A stretch of 22,068 bases of DNA, from positions 1 to 22,068 of the forward strand of contig JASFBJ010000015.1 of assembly GCA_030149585.1 (NCBI GenBank). Direction: 5' to 3'. The notes beneath the pieces were generated by a model. That model was not told the DNA's origin. It saw only the letters and a program-made list of their open reading frames with translations, and searched no databases. The DNA is from Desulfobacterales bacterium. GTDB taxonomy: Bacteria; Desulfobacterota; Desulfobacteria; Desulfobacterales; JASFBJ01. A program made the translations under genes and the position numbers. Shown piece by piece: positions 1 to 9,104 of this stretch (its first letter is position 1; each line of letters begins with the position of its first letter).

Positions 1-882
1 TTGCAGTGCTTTTTCAAAAAACTTGTCAAATTCAGCTTCATTGGCAAGCCGGGCAGGAGTGTCTTTAAATCTTTCATCTTTGAGCATCCATTCAAGTCCA
101 ACAAGATCGACAACTTTGTTGGAATCACTTGCTCCGATAGCAATAAAGCCATCACAGGTTTTATAAATACCATATGGTGAAATTAAGGTGTGGCGTTTCC
201 CCTGATGACCCGGCTCCTGATTTTTAAAGAAATATTTTTGAAAAATCACCTGCTGAAGCACCAGCATTCCATCAAGCAAGTTAGTTTCGACTTTCATTCC
301 TTTACCATTTTGAGCCCGTTTAACAAGGGCCGCCAATACCGAAAATGCGGCAAAAATTCCACCTGCCATATCAGCTAGGGCAACCCCCCCCGGGATTACC
401 GGAGATCGACCGGGTTCTCCGGAAATACTTAAAATACCGCTATACCCACAGGCCGTGATATCGTAGGCAGGATAGTCAATACAGGGGCCGGTTTCACCAT
501 ATCCGGTAATATTGCAGCGGATAATTTCAGAATTGATTTTTTTTAATGTTTCAAAATCCGTTCCCTGCCGCTTAGGAACATCCGCCCTGTTATTGGACAT
601 TATCACATCTGAAATTTTTATCAGGTCGTATAAAGTTTTTTTGCCGGCACTGGAAGCCAGATCAAGCACAATACTTTTTTTATTTCGCCCAAGAGAAAGC
701 GCATAGGCCTGGGAAGGATTGACCTGTTTTTCTCCAAAGCGCATCATATCGCCAACCGGCGGTTCTATTTTAATAATTTCAGCGCCAAGATCTCCTAATA
801 ACATAGTGCCGAAAGGTCCTGAATAGGCCTGGGTTAAATCAACAATTCGAATATGGCTGAGCGGTCCTTTCGTAATCGGCAT
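1..882 (-). CDS. Class III CoA-transferase (CaiB/BaiF family), C-terminus outside the window
   Basis: The frame is open from the ATG at 882 to the window edge, giving 294 codons without a stop; the C-terminal part lies outside. Family members move CoA between a carboxylic acid and an acyl-CoA in the cytoplasm. Seen: an N-terminal segment with IRIVDLTQAYSGPF and LLGDLGAEIIKIEPP, typical of the Rossmann-like CoA-binding part; NITGYGETGP near residue 124; and the family's catalytic aspartate context at D171 (ALADMAGGIFAA). Family members are usually about 390-420 residues, so roughly a quarter is missing. The start is preceded by a weak ribosome site. It may be co-oriented with, but is 142 bp from, the small membrane protein gene upstream of it. 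Substrate cannot be told; a role in organic-acid or aromatic-acid degradation is inference from the neighbouring AOR. Confidence 0.88.
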   Translation of the reverse strand, partial: MPITKGPLSHIRIVDLTQAYSGPFGTMLLGDLGAEIIKIEPPVGDMMRFGEKQVNPSQAYALSLGRNKKSIVLDLASSAGKKTLYDLIKISDVIMSNNRADVPKRQGTDFETLKKINSEIIRCNITGYGETGPCIDYPAYDITACGYSGILSISGEPGRSPVIPGGVALADMAGGIFAAFSVLAALVKRAQNGKGMKVETNLLDGMLVLQQVIFQKYFFKNQEPGHQGKRHTLISPYGIYKTCDGFIAIGASDSNKVVDLVGLEWMLKDERFKDTPARLANEAEFDKFFEKALQ

Positions 883-1024
883 AGTACTTTCTAATCCTTT
901 GTATTTGTAGTTAAACAACCAATTATTGTCAAAGATCGTGCAAAGATAAAAACAGGACTAACCTGTTATGCAGTGCCTTAAATTGACTATAAATAATATA
1001 AAAAAAACAGCTTAATACTAAATT

Positions 1025-1324
1025 TTAATGCCAGGGTAATCTGGCATCTGGATTAGTCCAGAAAATTGCCAGATAAATGGAAATTATAAATCCTCCCGCG
1101 CAAAAAAGACCCCAGGTGCGAGCTGTCCAGGATCCAGGCTGTGATAATTTTAACAGCCAGCCTCCGGCCAGCAGATTAAGCCATGCCCAGATCACGTTAA
1201 CTGCCGGGGATGATAAAACGCTAAAAGGTGTCATATGCTTGATGCCGCAAATCCCCTGCACCAGATGGGGAATTGCATTAAATAGAAACATTGCCGCTAA
1301 AAAGGCGAAAATAAGTTGTACCAT
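1025..1324 (-). CDS. Small three-helix membrane protein, function unknown
   Basis: A 99-residue protein with three hydrophobic stretches at about residues 3-20, 40-58 and 70-88. It starts at ATG 1324 after a GGGAGG-type ribosome site. The segment FNAIPHLVQGICG and the tryptophan-rich middle (VIWAWLNLLAGGWLL) look like a conserved small inner-membrane family, but I do not recognise a function. It lies 15 bp downstream of the MoaD-like gene on the same strand, so the two are probably co-transcribed. An overlapping plus-strand frame in this region is less likely to be real because it runs antisense across two better genes. Confidence 0.6.
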   Translation of the reverse strand: MVQLIFAFLAAMFLFNAIPHLVQGICGIKHMTPFSVLSSPAVNVIWAWLNLLAGGWLLKLSQPGSWTARTWGLFCAGGFIISIYLAIFWTNPDARLPWH

Positions 1325-1339
1325 AATAACCTCCCTGGT

Positions 1340-1945
1340 TTATGTTTTAACTTGCAGAAAAATATATTCCTGTTTTTTAATTTTTTCCATGATCTGTTTA
1401 AACCCGAACTTTTTTAAAACGATTCTTTTTTTATTAAGCAAAACCTGGCTGCAATCTTTTTTAATGGAAAGGCAGCGCTTCTGGAACATTTCCTGAAGAT
1501 TGGCTGTTTTTACAAATACGCCTCGATCCAATAGTTGGGGACCAAGTTCCCGGGTGATCAAATTAAATAATTTGATGGTTATCCGGTTTTTCATTATAGG
1601 GCTGTCTTGCGGTTCCCGGCAATTCCCGGAAAGGTTGATTTGACTTCGCAGGACGGCATATCTGCCTTTTTTTCGCATGATTGCCCCAGCCAGACCCGGC
1701 ATGGCTGCTGATAATGCCAGAGTGTCATTCGGCTGGACTATTATATTACCTGGATCATCCACTGCTTTTCCATTAAGCATAATAGTTTGCAGGCGGTCTT
1801 CAAGTATTCGGGGAGCGATCGCTAACTGATCACAGAGCAATTCCTGAAGGGTACCCCCTGTTTGAAGATTCAATTCAACGCCATGGACAAATAGAGGAAA
1901 AAAAACAGCACTATTATTATGATAAACAAGCAGTTGAAGCGACAT
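1340..1945 (-). CDS. Two-part protein with MoaD/ThiS-like (beta-grasp) N-terminal half
   Basis: A 201-residue protein. Residues about 25-95 have the order expected of a beta-grasp sulfur-carrier-like fold: a 'TLQELL' helix start, then LQTIMLNGKAVDD, then PNDTLALSAAMPGLAGA. The usual MoaD/ThiS C-terminal Gly-Gly is absent as a terminus; the chain continues past MPGLAGAIMRKKGRYAVLRSQ into a second half (about 118-201, ITIKLFNLITRELGPQLLDRGVFV). I recall similar uncharacterised two-part proteins in Desulfobacterota, but cannot check this. It lies 177 bp downstream of the AOR gene on the same strand, beyond a terminator-like hairpin. MoaD-like proteins often sit beside AOR genes and serve pterin-cofactor assembly; a role here is inference, since no free diglycine end is present to be thiocarboxylated. 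Confidence 0.6.
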   Translation of the reverse strand: MSLQLLVYHNNSAVFFPLFVHGVELNLQTGGTLQELLCDQLAIAPRILEDRLQTIMLNGKAVDDPGNIIVQPNDTLALSAAMPGLAGAIMRKKGRYAVLRSQINLSGNCREPQDSPIMKNRITIKLFNLITRELGPQLLDRGVFVKTANLQEMFQKRCLSIKKDCSQVLLNKKRIVLKKFGFKQIMEKIKKQEYIFLQVKT

Positions 1946-2073
1946 CTTTTTTCTTTAATTCCGAGCTATTGCAACCCATCTGGGCAGAATACATAAATGC
2001 TTGAAATATAAAATTATTTTCAAAGTCCGAGCTTACCTGCGCGAGCCATTATCAGACGCAAAAGCAAAATAAA

Positions 2074-2098
2074 CGGAGAATTCTGAAAAAATTCTCCG
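2074..2098 (-). terminator. Intrinsic terminator of the AOR gene
   Basis: A perfect 9 bp inverted repeat (CGGAGAATT / AATTCTCCG, 7 nt loop) lies 24 bp after the AOR stop codon. On the minus strand it is followed by a T-rich stretch (TTTATTTTG). A similar T-run on the other side (CTTTTG) means it could also work in the plus direction. Confidence 0.7.
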
Positions 2099-2122
2099 CT
2101 TTTGCCAAAAGTTAAAATTTAA

Positions 2123-3865
2123 TTACCAGTTAAAGACCTGATCAAGTTCCTCATCAGACACCTTAAAAACAACATCATGGGGAGCTAAGGGCTCATCGCT
2201 GAAAAATTCAGGAAGACGGTCGTCCTTAGCAGTAAATCCAGCCCGAATATTGAAATCTATCTCTTTTTCCAGAACTGATTTACCAAGAGCGGTTAAATCA
2301 TCGGCAGTAAATTTTTGTCCACTAAAGCTTCCAATCAAATCAACCAGGGCCTGAAAAGTTTCAGGTTGATCCAGAATAGCAAAGGCAATAAAAAGGCACA
2401 TGCCTGTTGAATCAATCGCTGCCGTGGCAATTTGAAGATTGCGGGACAGCTCAACCTGACCCTCTGGTTTTAGTGGATCTACATTACCGCCAACTCCTAA
2501 AATATTGGCGGTTACAGCATAGCCGGCAGTATGATCAGCACCCATGGGACTTGTGGCATAGGTTACGGCAATGCCCTGAACAGCCCTTGGGTCATAAGCC
2601 GGCATGGACTGTTTTTTAACGACCGGCACTCTCTCAACTCCAAATACCTGACCGGTTACAGCCGCTCCATTGCCGAGAATACGTCCAAGAGGGGTACCCT
2701 TGCCAACCTCTTTAACCAGATTAATGGCGGCTTTGGAGTCTCCGAATTCGGCCAGCCCTGCCTCCATGGCAACTCCAATGGTTGCACCCATTTCAATAGT
2801 ATCCAGACCAAAATCATCATCCATGCGATCCAGCATTGCGATAGTATCCAGATCGTCAATACCGCAATTAGCCCCATGAGCCCAAACAGTTTCATACTCT
2901 GGTTGTTTTGTTAAAAAATTACCCTCTTTATCAGTAAATGTTCCTGAGCAGCGAATAATGCAGCCCTTATGACAGCCATGGGTTGCAGAGCCCTCGCCGC
3001 CTCTGCTGTTCTCAAGTTCAGCCAGAGCTTCACCGCTAATTTTAGCTGCACCTTCAAAACGGCCCGTTGAAAAATTATTAGTAGGAAAAGCGCCGGCTTC
3101 GTTGATGACTCCGGTTAAAACATTGGTGCCGAAAGTTGGAAGGCCTTCTCCTGTGACAGAATGTTTTTTCAAACCCTCTGAAAATAATTTGTTGGCGATT
3201 CTAAATTTTTCCAGATCAGCAGGAGCCCGCATTTTCAAGCCGGCATCGTCCATGATAATTATTTTAACTCCTTTGGCGCCCATGACCGCACCAACCCCGC
3301 CTCGCCCTGCATGCCGGGTGGGCCGTTGTTCCATATCCGTAAAAGCCACGGTTGCAGCGGACATTTTCATTTCACCGGCAGGTCCGATGGAAATACAAGC
3401 CACTTTAGCCCCATATTCTTTATTAATTATAGAAACAAGGTCATAATTCCCAAGCATTTTTAATTCATTGGCAGGTGTTATGGTAACGCCGTTCTGATTG
3501 ATAATAATTTTATATAAAGTATCATCAAGGGGTTTCCCTTCCAGAATAATAGCGGCATAGCCCAGGCGGGCTAAAACCTGTGCCCCCTGTCCACCTGAAT
3601 TAGCCTCTTTAATGCCACCGGTCAGCGGGCTTTTGCACCCCACTGAAATTCTGCCTGACATTACTGCCGCCGATCCACTTAACATTCCAGGGGCTATCAC
3701 AAGCTTATTATTCTTGCCAAGGGGGTGGCACAGAGGTGGCACCTCACCTGCCACGATTGTTGATGTCATGGCTCTGCCGCCCAGTCCAGCATAATCACCT
3801 AAAGTATCAATCGCAACTTCAGGGCCTTTGAGTCCTCCCATATTTATCCGCAAAATCTTGTCCAT
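2123..3865 (-). CDS. aor: Aldehyde:ferredoxin oxidoreductase (tungstopterin, AOR family)
   Basis: A 580-residue cytoplasmic enzyme that oxidises aldehydes to acids with ferredoxin as partner, or reduces acids in reverse. Known family: N-terminal domain holding the bis-pterin tungsten cofactor, C-terminal domains with one [4Fe-4S]. Seen: start MDKILRINM; SGRISVGCKSPLTGG around residues 70-84; RHAGRGGVGAVMGAKGVK (184-201); cluster cysteines C298, C302 and C306, with a fourth candidate C490 (STGMCLFI); PEYETVWAHG (322-331); GADHTAGY (442-449). Length fits the usual 580-620. The start is fixed by AAGGAGG just upstream. The first cysteine spacing is Cx3C, not the Cx2C I recall for Pyrococcus AOR. 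The substrate is unknown. The gene is followed by a terminator, then by a MoaD-like gene. Confidence 0.93.
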   Translation of the reverse strand: MDKILRINMGGLKGPEVAIDTLGDYAGLGGRAMTSTIVAGEVPPLCHPLGKNNKLVIAPGMLSGSAAVMSGRISVGCKSPLTGGIKEANSGGQGAQVLARLGYAAIILEGKPLDDTLYKIIINQNGVTITPANELKMLGNYDLVSIINKEYGAKVACISIGPAGEMKMSAATVAFTDMEQRPTRHAGRGGVGAVMGAKGVKIIIMDDAGLKMRAPADLEKFRIANKLFSEGLKKHSVTGEGLPTFGTNVLTGVINEAGAFPTNNFSTGRFEGAAKISGEALAELENSRGGEGSATHGCHKGCIIRCSGTFTDKEGNFLTKQPEYETVWAHGANCGIDDLDTIAMLDRMDDDFGLDTIEMGATIGVAMEAGLAEFGDSKAAINLVKEVGKGTPLGRILGNGAAVTGQVFGVERVPVVKKQSMPAYDPRAVQGIAVTYATSPMGADHTAGYAVTANILGVGGNVDPLKPEGQVELSRNLQIATAAIDSTGMCLFIAFAILDQPETFQALVDLIGSFSGQKFTADDLTALGKSVLEKEIDFNIRAGFTAKDDRLPEFFSDEPLAPHDVVFKVSDEELDQVFNW

Positions 3866-4100
3866 CTGCTTTTCCTCCTTTTCTTATTCTTGTTAAAGGA
3901 TTATAAACATTGTTTTGCCTGTAAAGTGAAAAAAATTTAGTTTGAGATATCAAAAACATTATAACTGGAATCTTTTAATAAGATCTCACTGCAATGTCAA
4001 GCAAAACAAATTGATTTTATAAAGCCGCTTGCTTTTAAAAGTGGTTATATTATTTACCTGAAGCAGGCGCACAGATTTAGGGTTCGCCGTAGTTTTGCTT

Positions 4101-5888
4101 TTAATTCTGATTTGATTTTCTAGGCAGGTTTATTATAAAAGTACTTCCTTTGCCGGGTGTGCTGTTAACCGAAATATGGCCGTCATGAGCTTTTATAATA
4201 TGTTTAACAATGGCAAGGCCGAGGCCTGTACCGCCCTGTTCGCGGCTTCTGGCCTTATCAACCCTGTAAAACCTTTCAAACAGGCGGGGCAGATGCTTTT
4301 TTGAAATTCCCAATCCATTATCTTTTATCATAAAGGAAATATTTGAATCAATTTTTGAAATATTGATTTGAATAACGCCTTTTTCGCTGCTGTATTTGAT
4401 TGCATTATCAATCAAATTAACCAGGGCCTGCTCAAAAAGTACAGGTTCTATCAAGGCTTCCAGGGAATCATCACATTTGAGTTGAATTTCAATCTGTTTT
4501 GCCTGTGCCTTTGACCTGCAAATTTTAATTGCAGATGCAGCTACGCTTTTTAGATGGATTTTTCTCAGATGTATTTGATTTTCCTCATTTTCTTTCTCAA
4601 TTCTGGAAAGTTGGAGAAGATCATTAATAATAGCTTCAAGGCGGTTAACATGCTTTTCAATAATTGATAAAAACCGGACTGCTTCATCAGGATTATCCTT
4701 AGCCCCGCTTTGCAATGTTTCAACAAAGCCTTTGATAGCTGTTAAAGGAGTTCTTATCTCATGGGAAACATTTGCTACAAAATCCTGTCTCATTCTTTCA
4801 AGACGCCTTAACTGAGTGACATCGTTTAATACCAGAAGTGTGCCGATCCGTTTTTTCTTCGTGTTGCGCAGCGGAGAAGCATTAATATTAAAAATTCGTT
4901 CCCCAATATGATGCAAACAGATATCTTCCTTTATCAAGGTGTTGCTTTTCCTGGCTTTTTCCACGAATTGTTGAAGATCGCTGCTTCTGATTATCTCTTG
5001 AAGATTCTGTTTATTTACGGAAGTGGGCAAATTTTCAAGCATATTTGTCGCAGTCTGGTTAAAACTCAAAATATGCTCATCCATATCCAGAGCAATAACC
5101 CCTTCCGCCATGCTTGACAAAATTGCCTCAATTTCGTTGCGCTGATTTACTTCTGCTTCAACCCTGCTTTCAAGCCTTTTGGCCATCAAGTTCATGGCTT
5201 CGGCCAGATCCGCAATTTCAGTAGTTTGCGGAGAAGATAAACGATATGAAAGATCACCTTTGGCAAAATGCTCAGCGCCTCTTCGCATCTCCTCAATTGG
5301 CCGGCTAATACGGCGTGAAACATAAAAACAGACAAGGGATGCAAAAAGGGCGATAAAAAAACCTCCAAAGGCTATGCGGCTCTGAATCGAACCAAGTTCT
5401 TCATCGACTTCCATTAAAGAAATGGAAATTCGTAAAACCGCTTCCACTCTTTCGGGAGATATAAAAGGAAGCGCCACATACATCATTCTTTTATCAAGAG
5501 TTCTGCTGTATCTAAGAGAACTTCCGACTTGTCCAAATACTGCTGTTTTTACTTCGGGCCGATCAGCATGATTATCCATATCAGCCGGATTTATATTTGA
5601 GTCGCCGATCACTTTGCCATTTGGAAGTAAAACCGTAATCCGGATATTAGCGCTTTTGCCGATCTCTTTGCACAAAAAGTCAATTTCTTTAGCATTTAAC
5701 GGCGAAAGCTGCGGCTCTATGCGGCCCATGATTATTTGGCCCTGACTTTTCAATCCTGCTATTGTGTTGCTTAAAAAATATTCACTTAAAAAATTTGCCG
5801 AGTACCAGCTCACAGCACCAATTGCAATCAGGGTAATCAAAAGATAAGTGGGATAAAGCTGCCATATTAAGCGAATATTTTTTTTCAC
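4101..5888 (-). CDS. phoR: PhoR-type phosphate sensor histidine kinase
   Basis: A 595-residue inner-membrane kinase that phosphorylates PhoB when phosphate is scarce. Domains in order: transmembrane helix about 10-30; periplasmic sensor region about 31-170; second transmembrane helix about 172-190; HAMP about 190-245 (SRRISRPIEEM); PAS about 250-355 (AILSSMAEGVIALD); HisKA with phospho-acceptor H376 in VANVSHEIRTPLTAIKG; ATPase domain with N-box NLIDNAIKYS (491-500), DNGLGI (523-528) and GGTGLGLAIVKHI (552-564). This is the long PhoR form with an extracytoplasmic domain, longer than the 430-residue enteric form. Its start overlaps the phoB stop by 4 bp (ATGA), so translation is probably coupled. 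It is the last gene of the pst-pho cluster. Confidence 0.93.
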   Translation of the reverse strand: MKKNIRLIWQLYPTYLLITLIAIGAVSWYSANFLSEYFLSNTIAGLKSQGQIIMGRIEPQLSPLNAKEIDFLCKEIGKSANIRITVLLPNGKVIGDSNINPADMDNHADRPEVKTAVFGQVGSSLRYSRTLDKRMMYVALPFISPERVEAVLRISISLMEVDEELGSIQSRIAFGGFFIALFASLVCFYVSRRISRPIEEMRRGAEHFAKGDLSYRLSSPQTTEIADLAEAMNLMAKRLESRVEAEVNQRNEIEAILSSMAEGVIALDMDEHILSFNQTATNMLENLPTSVNKQNLQEIIRSSDLQQFVEKARKSNTLIKEDICLHHIGERIFNINASPLRNTKKKRIGTLLVLNDVTQLRRLERMRQDFVANVSHEIRTPLTAIKGFVETLQSGAKDNPDEAVRFLSIIEKHVNRLEAIINDLLQLSRIEKENEENQIHLRKIHLKSVAASAIKICRSKAQAKQIEIQLKCDDSLEALIEPVLFEQALVNLIDNAIKYSSEKGVIQINISKIDSNISFMIKDNGLGISKKHLPRLFERFYRVDKARSREQGGTGLGLAIVKHIIKAHDGHISVNSTPGKGSTFIINLPRKSNQN

Positions 5889-6577
5889 GCTCTCTCCTTA
5901 AATCTGTAGCCGACCCCTCTTACGGTTTCTACATAACGCCCGTGAGTACCGAGTTTTTTTCTAAGTCCGGCTATTTGAACATCAACGCTACGATCCGTGA
6001 CAGGATAATCATCACCCCGAATCGAATCTACAATCTGAGTGCGTGTGTAGACCCAGCCAGGCCTCCTTGCAAGCAGGAAAAGAGTTTGAAACTCAGTAAA
6101 TGTCAATTCTACAGGATTGCCGTTAACTTTTACACTCCGCCTTCCAGGGTGAATTTCAAAATCGTGGATCTGAATCACAGCCTGAAAATCAACTGATTCT
6201 TCCAGTTGTCTTCTGAGAACAGCACGTATGCGGGCCAAAAGAATTTGCGGAGAGAAAGGTTTGGTGATATAATCGTCAGCTCCAAGTTCGAGTCCTGCAA
6301 CAATGTCGGACTCTTCTCCTTTAGCTGTCAATAATATTGTGGGAATATTTATTGTTTTCAAATCTTTCTTTAGTCTTTTTAAGACTTCCAGTCCGTCAAT
6401 TCCAGGAAGCATTAAATCAAGTATAATCAGATTCGGCATTTCAGAGCGTGAAAGTCTTAAAGCCTCTTCACCTGACAGAGCATTTATAATTTTATATCCT
6501 TCTCTTGCCAGATTATAACCGACCAGCTCCAGGATATCTTCTTCATCATCAACAATGAGTATTTTTTCTTCAGCCAT
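5885..6577 (-). CDS. phoB: PhoB-type phosphate response regulator
   Basis: A 230-residue OmpR/PhoB-class regulator that, when phosphorylated by PhoR, binds Pho boxes and activates phosphate genes. Receiver domain about 1-120: acidic pocket D10/D11, phospho-acceptor D54 (IILDLMLPG), T84 (ILLTAKG) and K107 (YITKPFSP). Winged-helix DNA-binding domain about 130-228, with VELTFTEFQTLFLLARRPG, DRSVDVQIAGLRKKLG and the C-terminal hairpin VETVRGVGYRF. The length equals the family norm. It sits 29 bp after phoU and overlaps phoR by 4 bp. The likely target is the four-unit box at 11227-11266 upstream of pstS, which would close a feedback loop over the whole operon. Confidence 0.95.
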   Translation of the reverse strand: MAEEKILIVDDEEDILELVGYNLAREGYKIINALSGEEALRLSRSEMPNLIILDLMLPGIDGLEVLKRLKKDLKTINIPTILLTAKGEESDIVAGLELGADDYITKPFSPQILLARIRAVLRRQLEESVDFQAVIQIHDFEIHPGRRSVKVNGNPVELTFTEFQTLFLLARRPGWVYTRTQIVDSIRGDDYPVTDRSVDVQIAGLRKKLGTHGRYVETVRGVGYRFKERA

Positions 6578-6606
6578 TTTATTTCTTTCCGTGACCCTAA
6601 CAAAAT

Positions 6607-7263
6607 TTAACTTTTAACATGCCTTATGATTTCTCCTTCAATCATATAAATAACATCTTCTGCAATATTTGTTGCATGATCCGCCAGTCGCTCAAGATGA
6701 CGTGAGACAAGAAGCAGGTTAATAAGATAGCCAACATTATCAGGATGTTTGGGCATAGCTCTTTTAATCAGACGATACGCTTCTTTTTGTATTTCATCTA
6801 CCTGGTCATCCAGCTTCAAAACCTTAAAGGCAAGATTAAGATCAAGATTCACAAGAGCGTCAAGACTCATTTTCAACATAGACTCAGCTTTTTGAGCCAT
6901 TTCAGAGTAATCAAAAATAAAACCAGGCCCTTCCTTTTTTGCAATTGTCTGCATCCTTTGGGCTATATTTACGGCCTGGTCCCCTATTCTTTCCAGATCA
7001 TTATTCATCTTTACGACTGTAACCAGAAATCGGAGATCTACCGCAACCGGCTGATATAAGGCCATTGCCTTAAGGCATTCTTCCTCTATTTCAACTTCCA
7101 TTTCATCTATTTCATAATCAGAGCTGATAATCTTTTCCGCAATTTCTCCATCAAATTCTTCAACGGCGAGAATAGCCATACGAACCCGCTCTTCAACCAT
7201 GGCGCCTAAAGAAAGAAGCATTTTCTTTATTTTTTCCAGCTCTTTTTGTAAATGAGTTGTCAT
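6607..7263 (-). CDS. phoU: PhoU phosphate-signalling accessory protein
   Basis: A 218-residue all-helical cytoplasmic protein that links the Pst transporter to PhoR and keeps the regulon off when phosphate is plentiful. Two PhoU repeats of about 100 residues are visible: the first carries MNNDLERIGDQAVNIAQR (87-103), the second SRHLERLADHATNIAED (187-203). These E/D-rich helices form the metal-binding sites known in PhoU. The length is normal for the family. It lies 14 bp after pstB and 29 bp before phoB, in one operon. Confidence 0.94.
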   Translation of the reverse strand: MTTHLQKELEKIKKMLLSLGAMVEERVRMAILAVEEFDGEIAEKIISSDYEIDEMEVEIEEECLKAMALYQPVAVDLRFLVTVVKMNNDLERIGDQAVNIAQRMQTIAKKEGPGFIFDYSEMAQKAESMLKMSLDALVNLDLNLAFKVLKLDDQVDEIQKEAYRLIKRAMPKHPDNVGYLINLLLVSRHLERLADHATNIAEDVIYMIEGEIIRHVKS

Positions 7264-7277
7264 TTTTTTTATACCTG

Positions 7278-8039
7278 TTAACCAAAGCGTCCTGTAATAT
7301 AATCTTCAGTCTGTTTAAGTTTTGGTTTTGTGAAAAGGGTATTTGTATCTCCAACCTCAATTAATTTTCCAATATAAAAAAAGGCTGTTTTATCTGAAAC
7401 CCTGGCTGCCTGCTGCATATTATGAGTAACAATGATAATTGTATAAATTTCTTTTAAACTATGAATCAATTCCTCAATTTTCTGGGTAGCAATGGGATCA
7501 AGAGCCGAGGCCGGCTCGTCCATCAAAACAACTTCAGGCTTTACAGCCAGAGCCCGTGCAATACACAACCTTTGCTGCTGGCCGCCGGAAAGACCCAGGG
7601 CTGATGCAGATAATCGGTCTTTGACTTCCTCCCATAAAGCCGCCTGTTTGAGAGACTCTTCAACACGCTGAGCAATATGAGCCTTGTTTCTTAGACCATT
7701 TACTACAAGTCCGTAGGCAACATTATCAAATATTGATTTGGGAAAGGGGTTTGGCTTTTGAAATACCATTCCCACCCTCCGCCTGAGCATAACCACATCC
7801 TGAATCGAACTGTAAATATCCTGGCCGTCAAGCATGATTTTACCCTCTACCCGTGTTAAAGGAATTAAATCATTCATTCTGTTCAAACAACGCAAAAAAG
7901 TACTTTTACCGCATCCGGAGGGGCCTATCAAGGCAGTAACCTGATGTTCACAAACATCAAGGCAAATATCATGCAATGCTTGAAAATCACCATAAAAAAA
8001 ATTAAGATTTTTTGAAATCACTTTTGAAGGAAGACCCAT
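7278..8039 (-). CDS. pstB: Phosphate ABC transporter ATP-binding protein PstB
   Basis: A 253-residue ATPase that powers phosphate import through PstCA at the inner membrane. Seen: Walker A GPSGCGKST (39-47); Q-loop FQKPNPFP (91-98), with the PstB-typical KPNPFP; ABC signature LSGGQQQR (148-155); Walker B VVLMDEP (168-174); switch histidine H204 in IIIVTHN. The length is normal. It lies 80 bp downstream of pstA and 14 bp upstream of phoU on the same strand. Confidence 0.96.
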   Translation of the reverse strand: MGLPSKVISKNLNFFYGDFQALHDICLDVCEHQVTALIGPSGCGKSTFLRCLNRMNDLIPLTRVEGKIMLDGQDIYSSIQDVVMLRRRVGMVFQKPNPFPKSIFDNVAYGLVVNGLRNKAHIAQRVEESLKQAALWEEVKDRLSASALGLSGGQQQRLCIARALAVKPEVVLMDEPASALDPIATQKIEELIHSLKEIYTIIIVTHNMQQAARVSDKTAFFYIGKLIEVGDTNTLFTKPKLKQTEDYITGRFG

Positions 8040-8119
8040 TATTTTTCCTTATTATATATAACACCCTGATATAACACAAAAGATGGGCGGAAACTAAATC
8101 GAATAATTCATTAATGCCC

Positions 8120-9070
8120 TTAATTCATACGGCTTCGCAACCTGGAGCGATATATAATTGCAATTAAATTCATCCCCAGAACAAGTCCGATCAGCACAAG
8201 CGCGGTGCCGTATTGAAGATGTCTGGTTGCTTCTATTTCAGTGCCGGCAGTAGCCAGAACATAAATATGATATGGCAGGGCCATTACTTCGTCGAAAATT
8301 GAGGCGGGCGTGCATGGAGTAAAAAATACAGCTCCGGTAAACATTATCGGGGCTGTTTCTCCGGCAGCCCGGCTGAGAGCTAAAATAGCACCAGTTAAAA
8401 TACCCGGCAGCGCGCACGGCAGCACAACTTTTCGGATGGTTTGCCATCTGGTAGCGCCCAGGCCAAGAGATGCTTCCCTGTATGTGTCTGGAACCGCTTT
8501 CAAAGCTTCTTCCGTTGCACCGATAACAACTGGCAGAGACATTACCCCAAGGGTAAGCGCTCCTGCAAGAAGACTTACTCCCATTTTTAAGGTAACTACA
8601 AAAAAAGCCATCCCAAAAAGTCCAAAGACAACAGACGGCACACCTGCCAGGTTGTTGATCCCCAGTCGGATTAACCTTAAAATGCGCCCTGGGCGGGCAT
8701 ATTCATTCAGATAAACAGCAGATATAATACCAATCGGCATGGTAATTAAAATAGCCCCCATACTAAGATAAAATGTTCCAATAATACAGGGAAAAATTCC
8801 TCCCTTTGTCATTGAATCAGTGGGCGCCTGAGTTAAAAATGTCCAGGTTATGGCTCTCCAGCCCCTTGTTACCATAAAATAAATAATTATAAACAGGGCA
8901 ATGCCATTAATAACTGTCGCCACACGAAAAAGAGAAAAAGCAAAAAACTGGTTCAGTTTTCTGCGTTGCAGCCCAAAAACATTTCCATCTGCGTTCAAAT
9001 CAGTTTTAATATCAAACTTTTTTGAACTTGTCTTCTTTTTTAAGCTTTTATTTAATGTGCTGTCTGCCAT
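8120..9070 (-). CDS. pstA: Phosphate ABC transporter permease PstA
   Basis: A 316-residue inner-membrane permease, partner of PstC in the phosphate channel. Seen: a hydrophilic, lysine-rich N-terminal tail of about 40 residues, then a first helix about 48-68 and further helices to the end; NLAGVPSVVFGLFGMAFFV in the permease core; and the EAA loop EASLGLGATRWQTIRKVVLP that docks on PstB. The N-terminal tail is longer than in many PstA proteins; the ATG at 9070 is the first in frame, and a later start cannot be excluded. The gene begins 34 bp after pstC. Confidence 0.94.
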   Translation of the reverse strand: MADSTLNKSLKKKTSSKKFDIKTDLNADGNVFGLQRRKLNQFFAFSLFRVATVINGIALFIIIYFMVTRGWRAITWTFLTQAPTDSMTKGGIFPCIIGTFYLSMGAILITMPIGIISAVYLNEYARPGRILRLIRLGINNLAGVPSVVFGLFGMAFFVVTLKMGVSLLAGALTLGVMSLPVVIGATEEALKAVPDTYREASLGLGATRWQTIRKVVLPCALPGILTGAILALSRAAGETAPIMFTGAVFFTPCTPASIFDEVMALPYHIYVLATAGTEIEATRHLQYGTALVLIGLVLGMNLIAIIYRSRLRSRMN

Positions 9071-9104
9071 ATATTTATTTCCTGTTTCTGAATATCTTCA
9101 GCAC

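Noticed and set aside
1077..1496. 139-codon plus-strand frame
   Set aside because: It is antisense to two better-supported minus-strand genes and has no start site signals.
4020..4060. Possible terminator after phoR
   Set aside because: Only an imperfect stem with G-T pairs is seen and no clean T-run follows.
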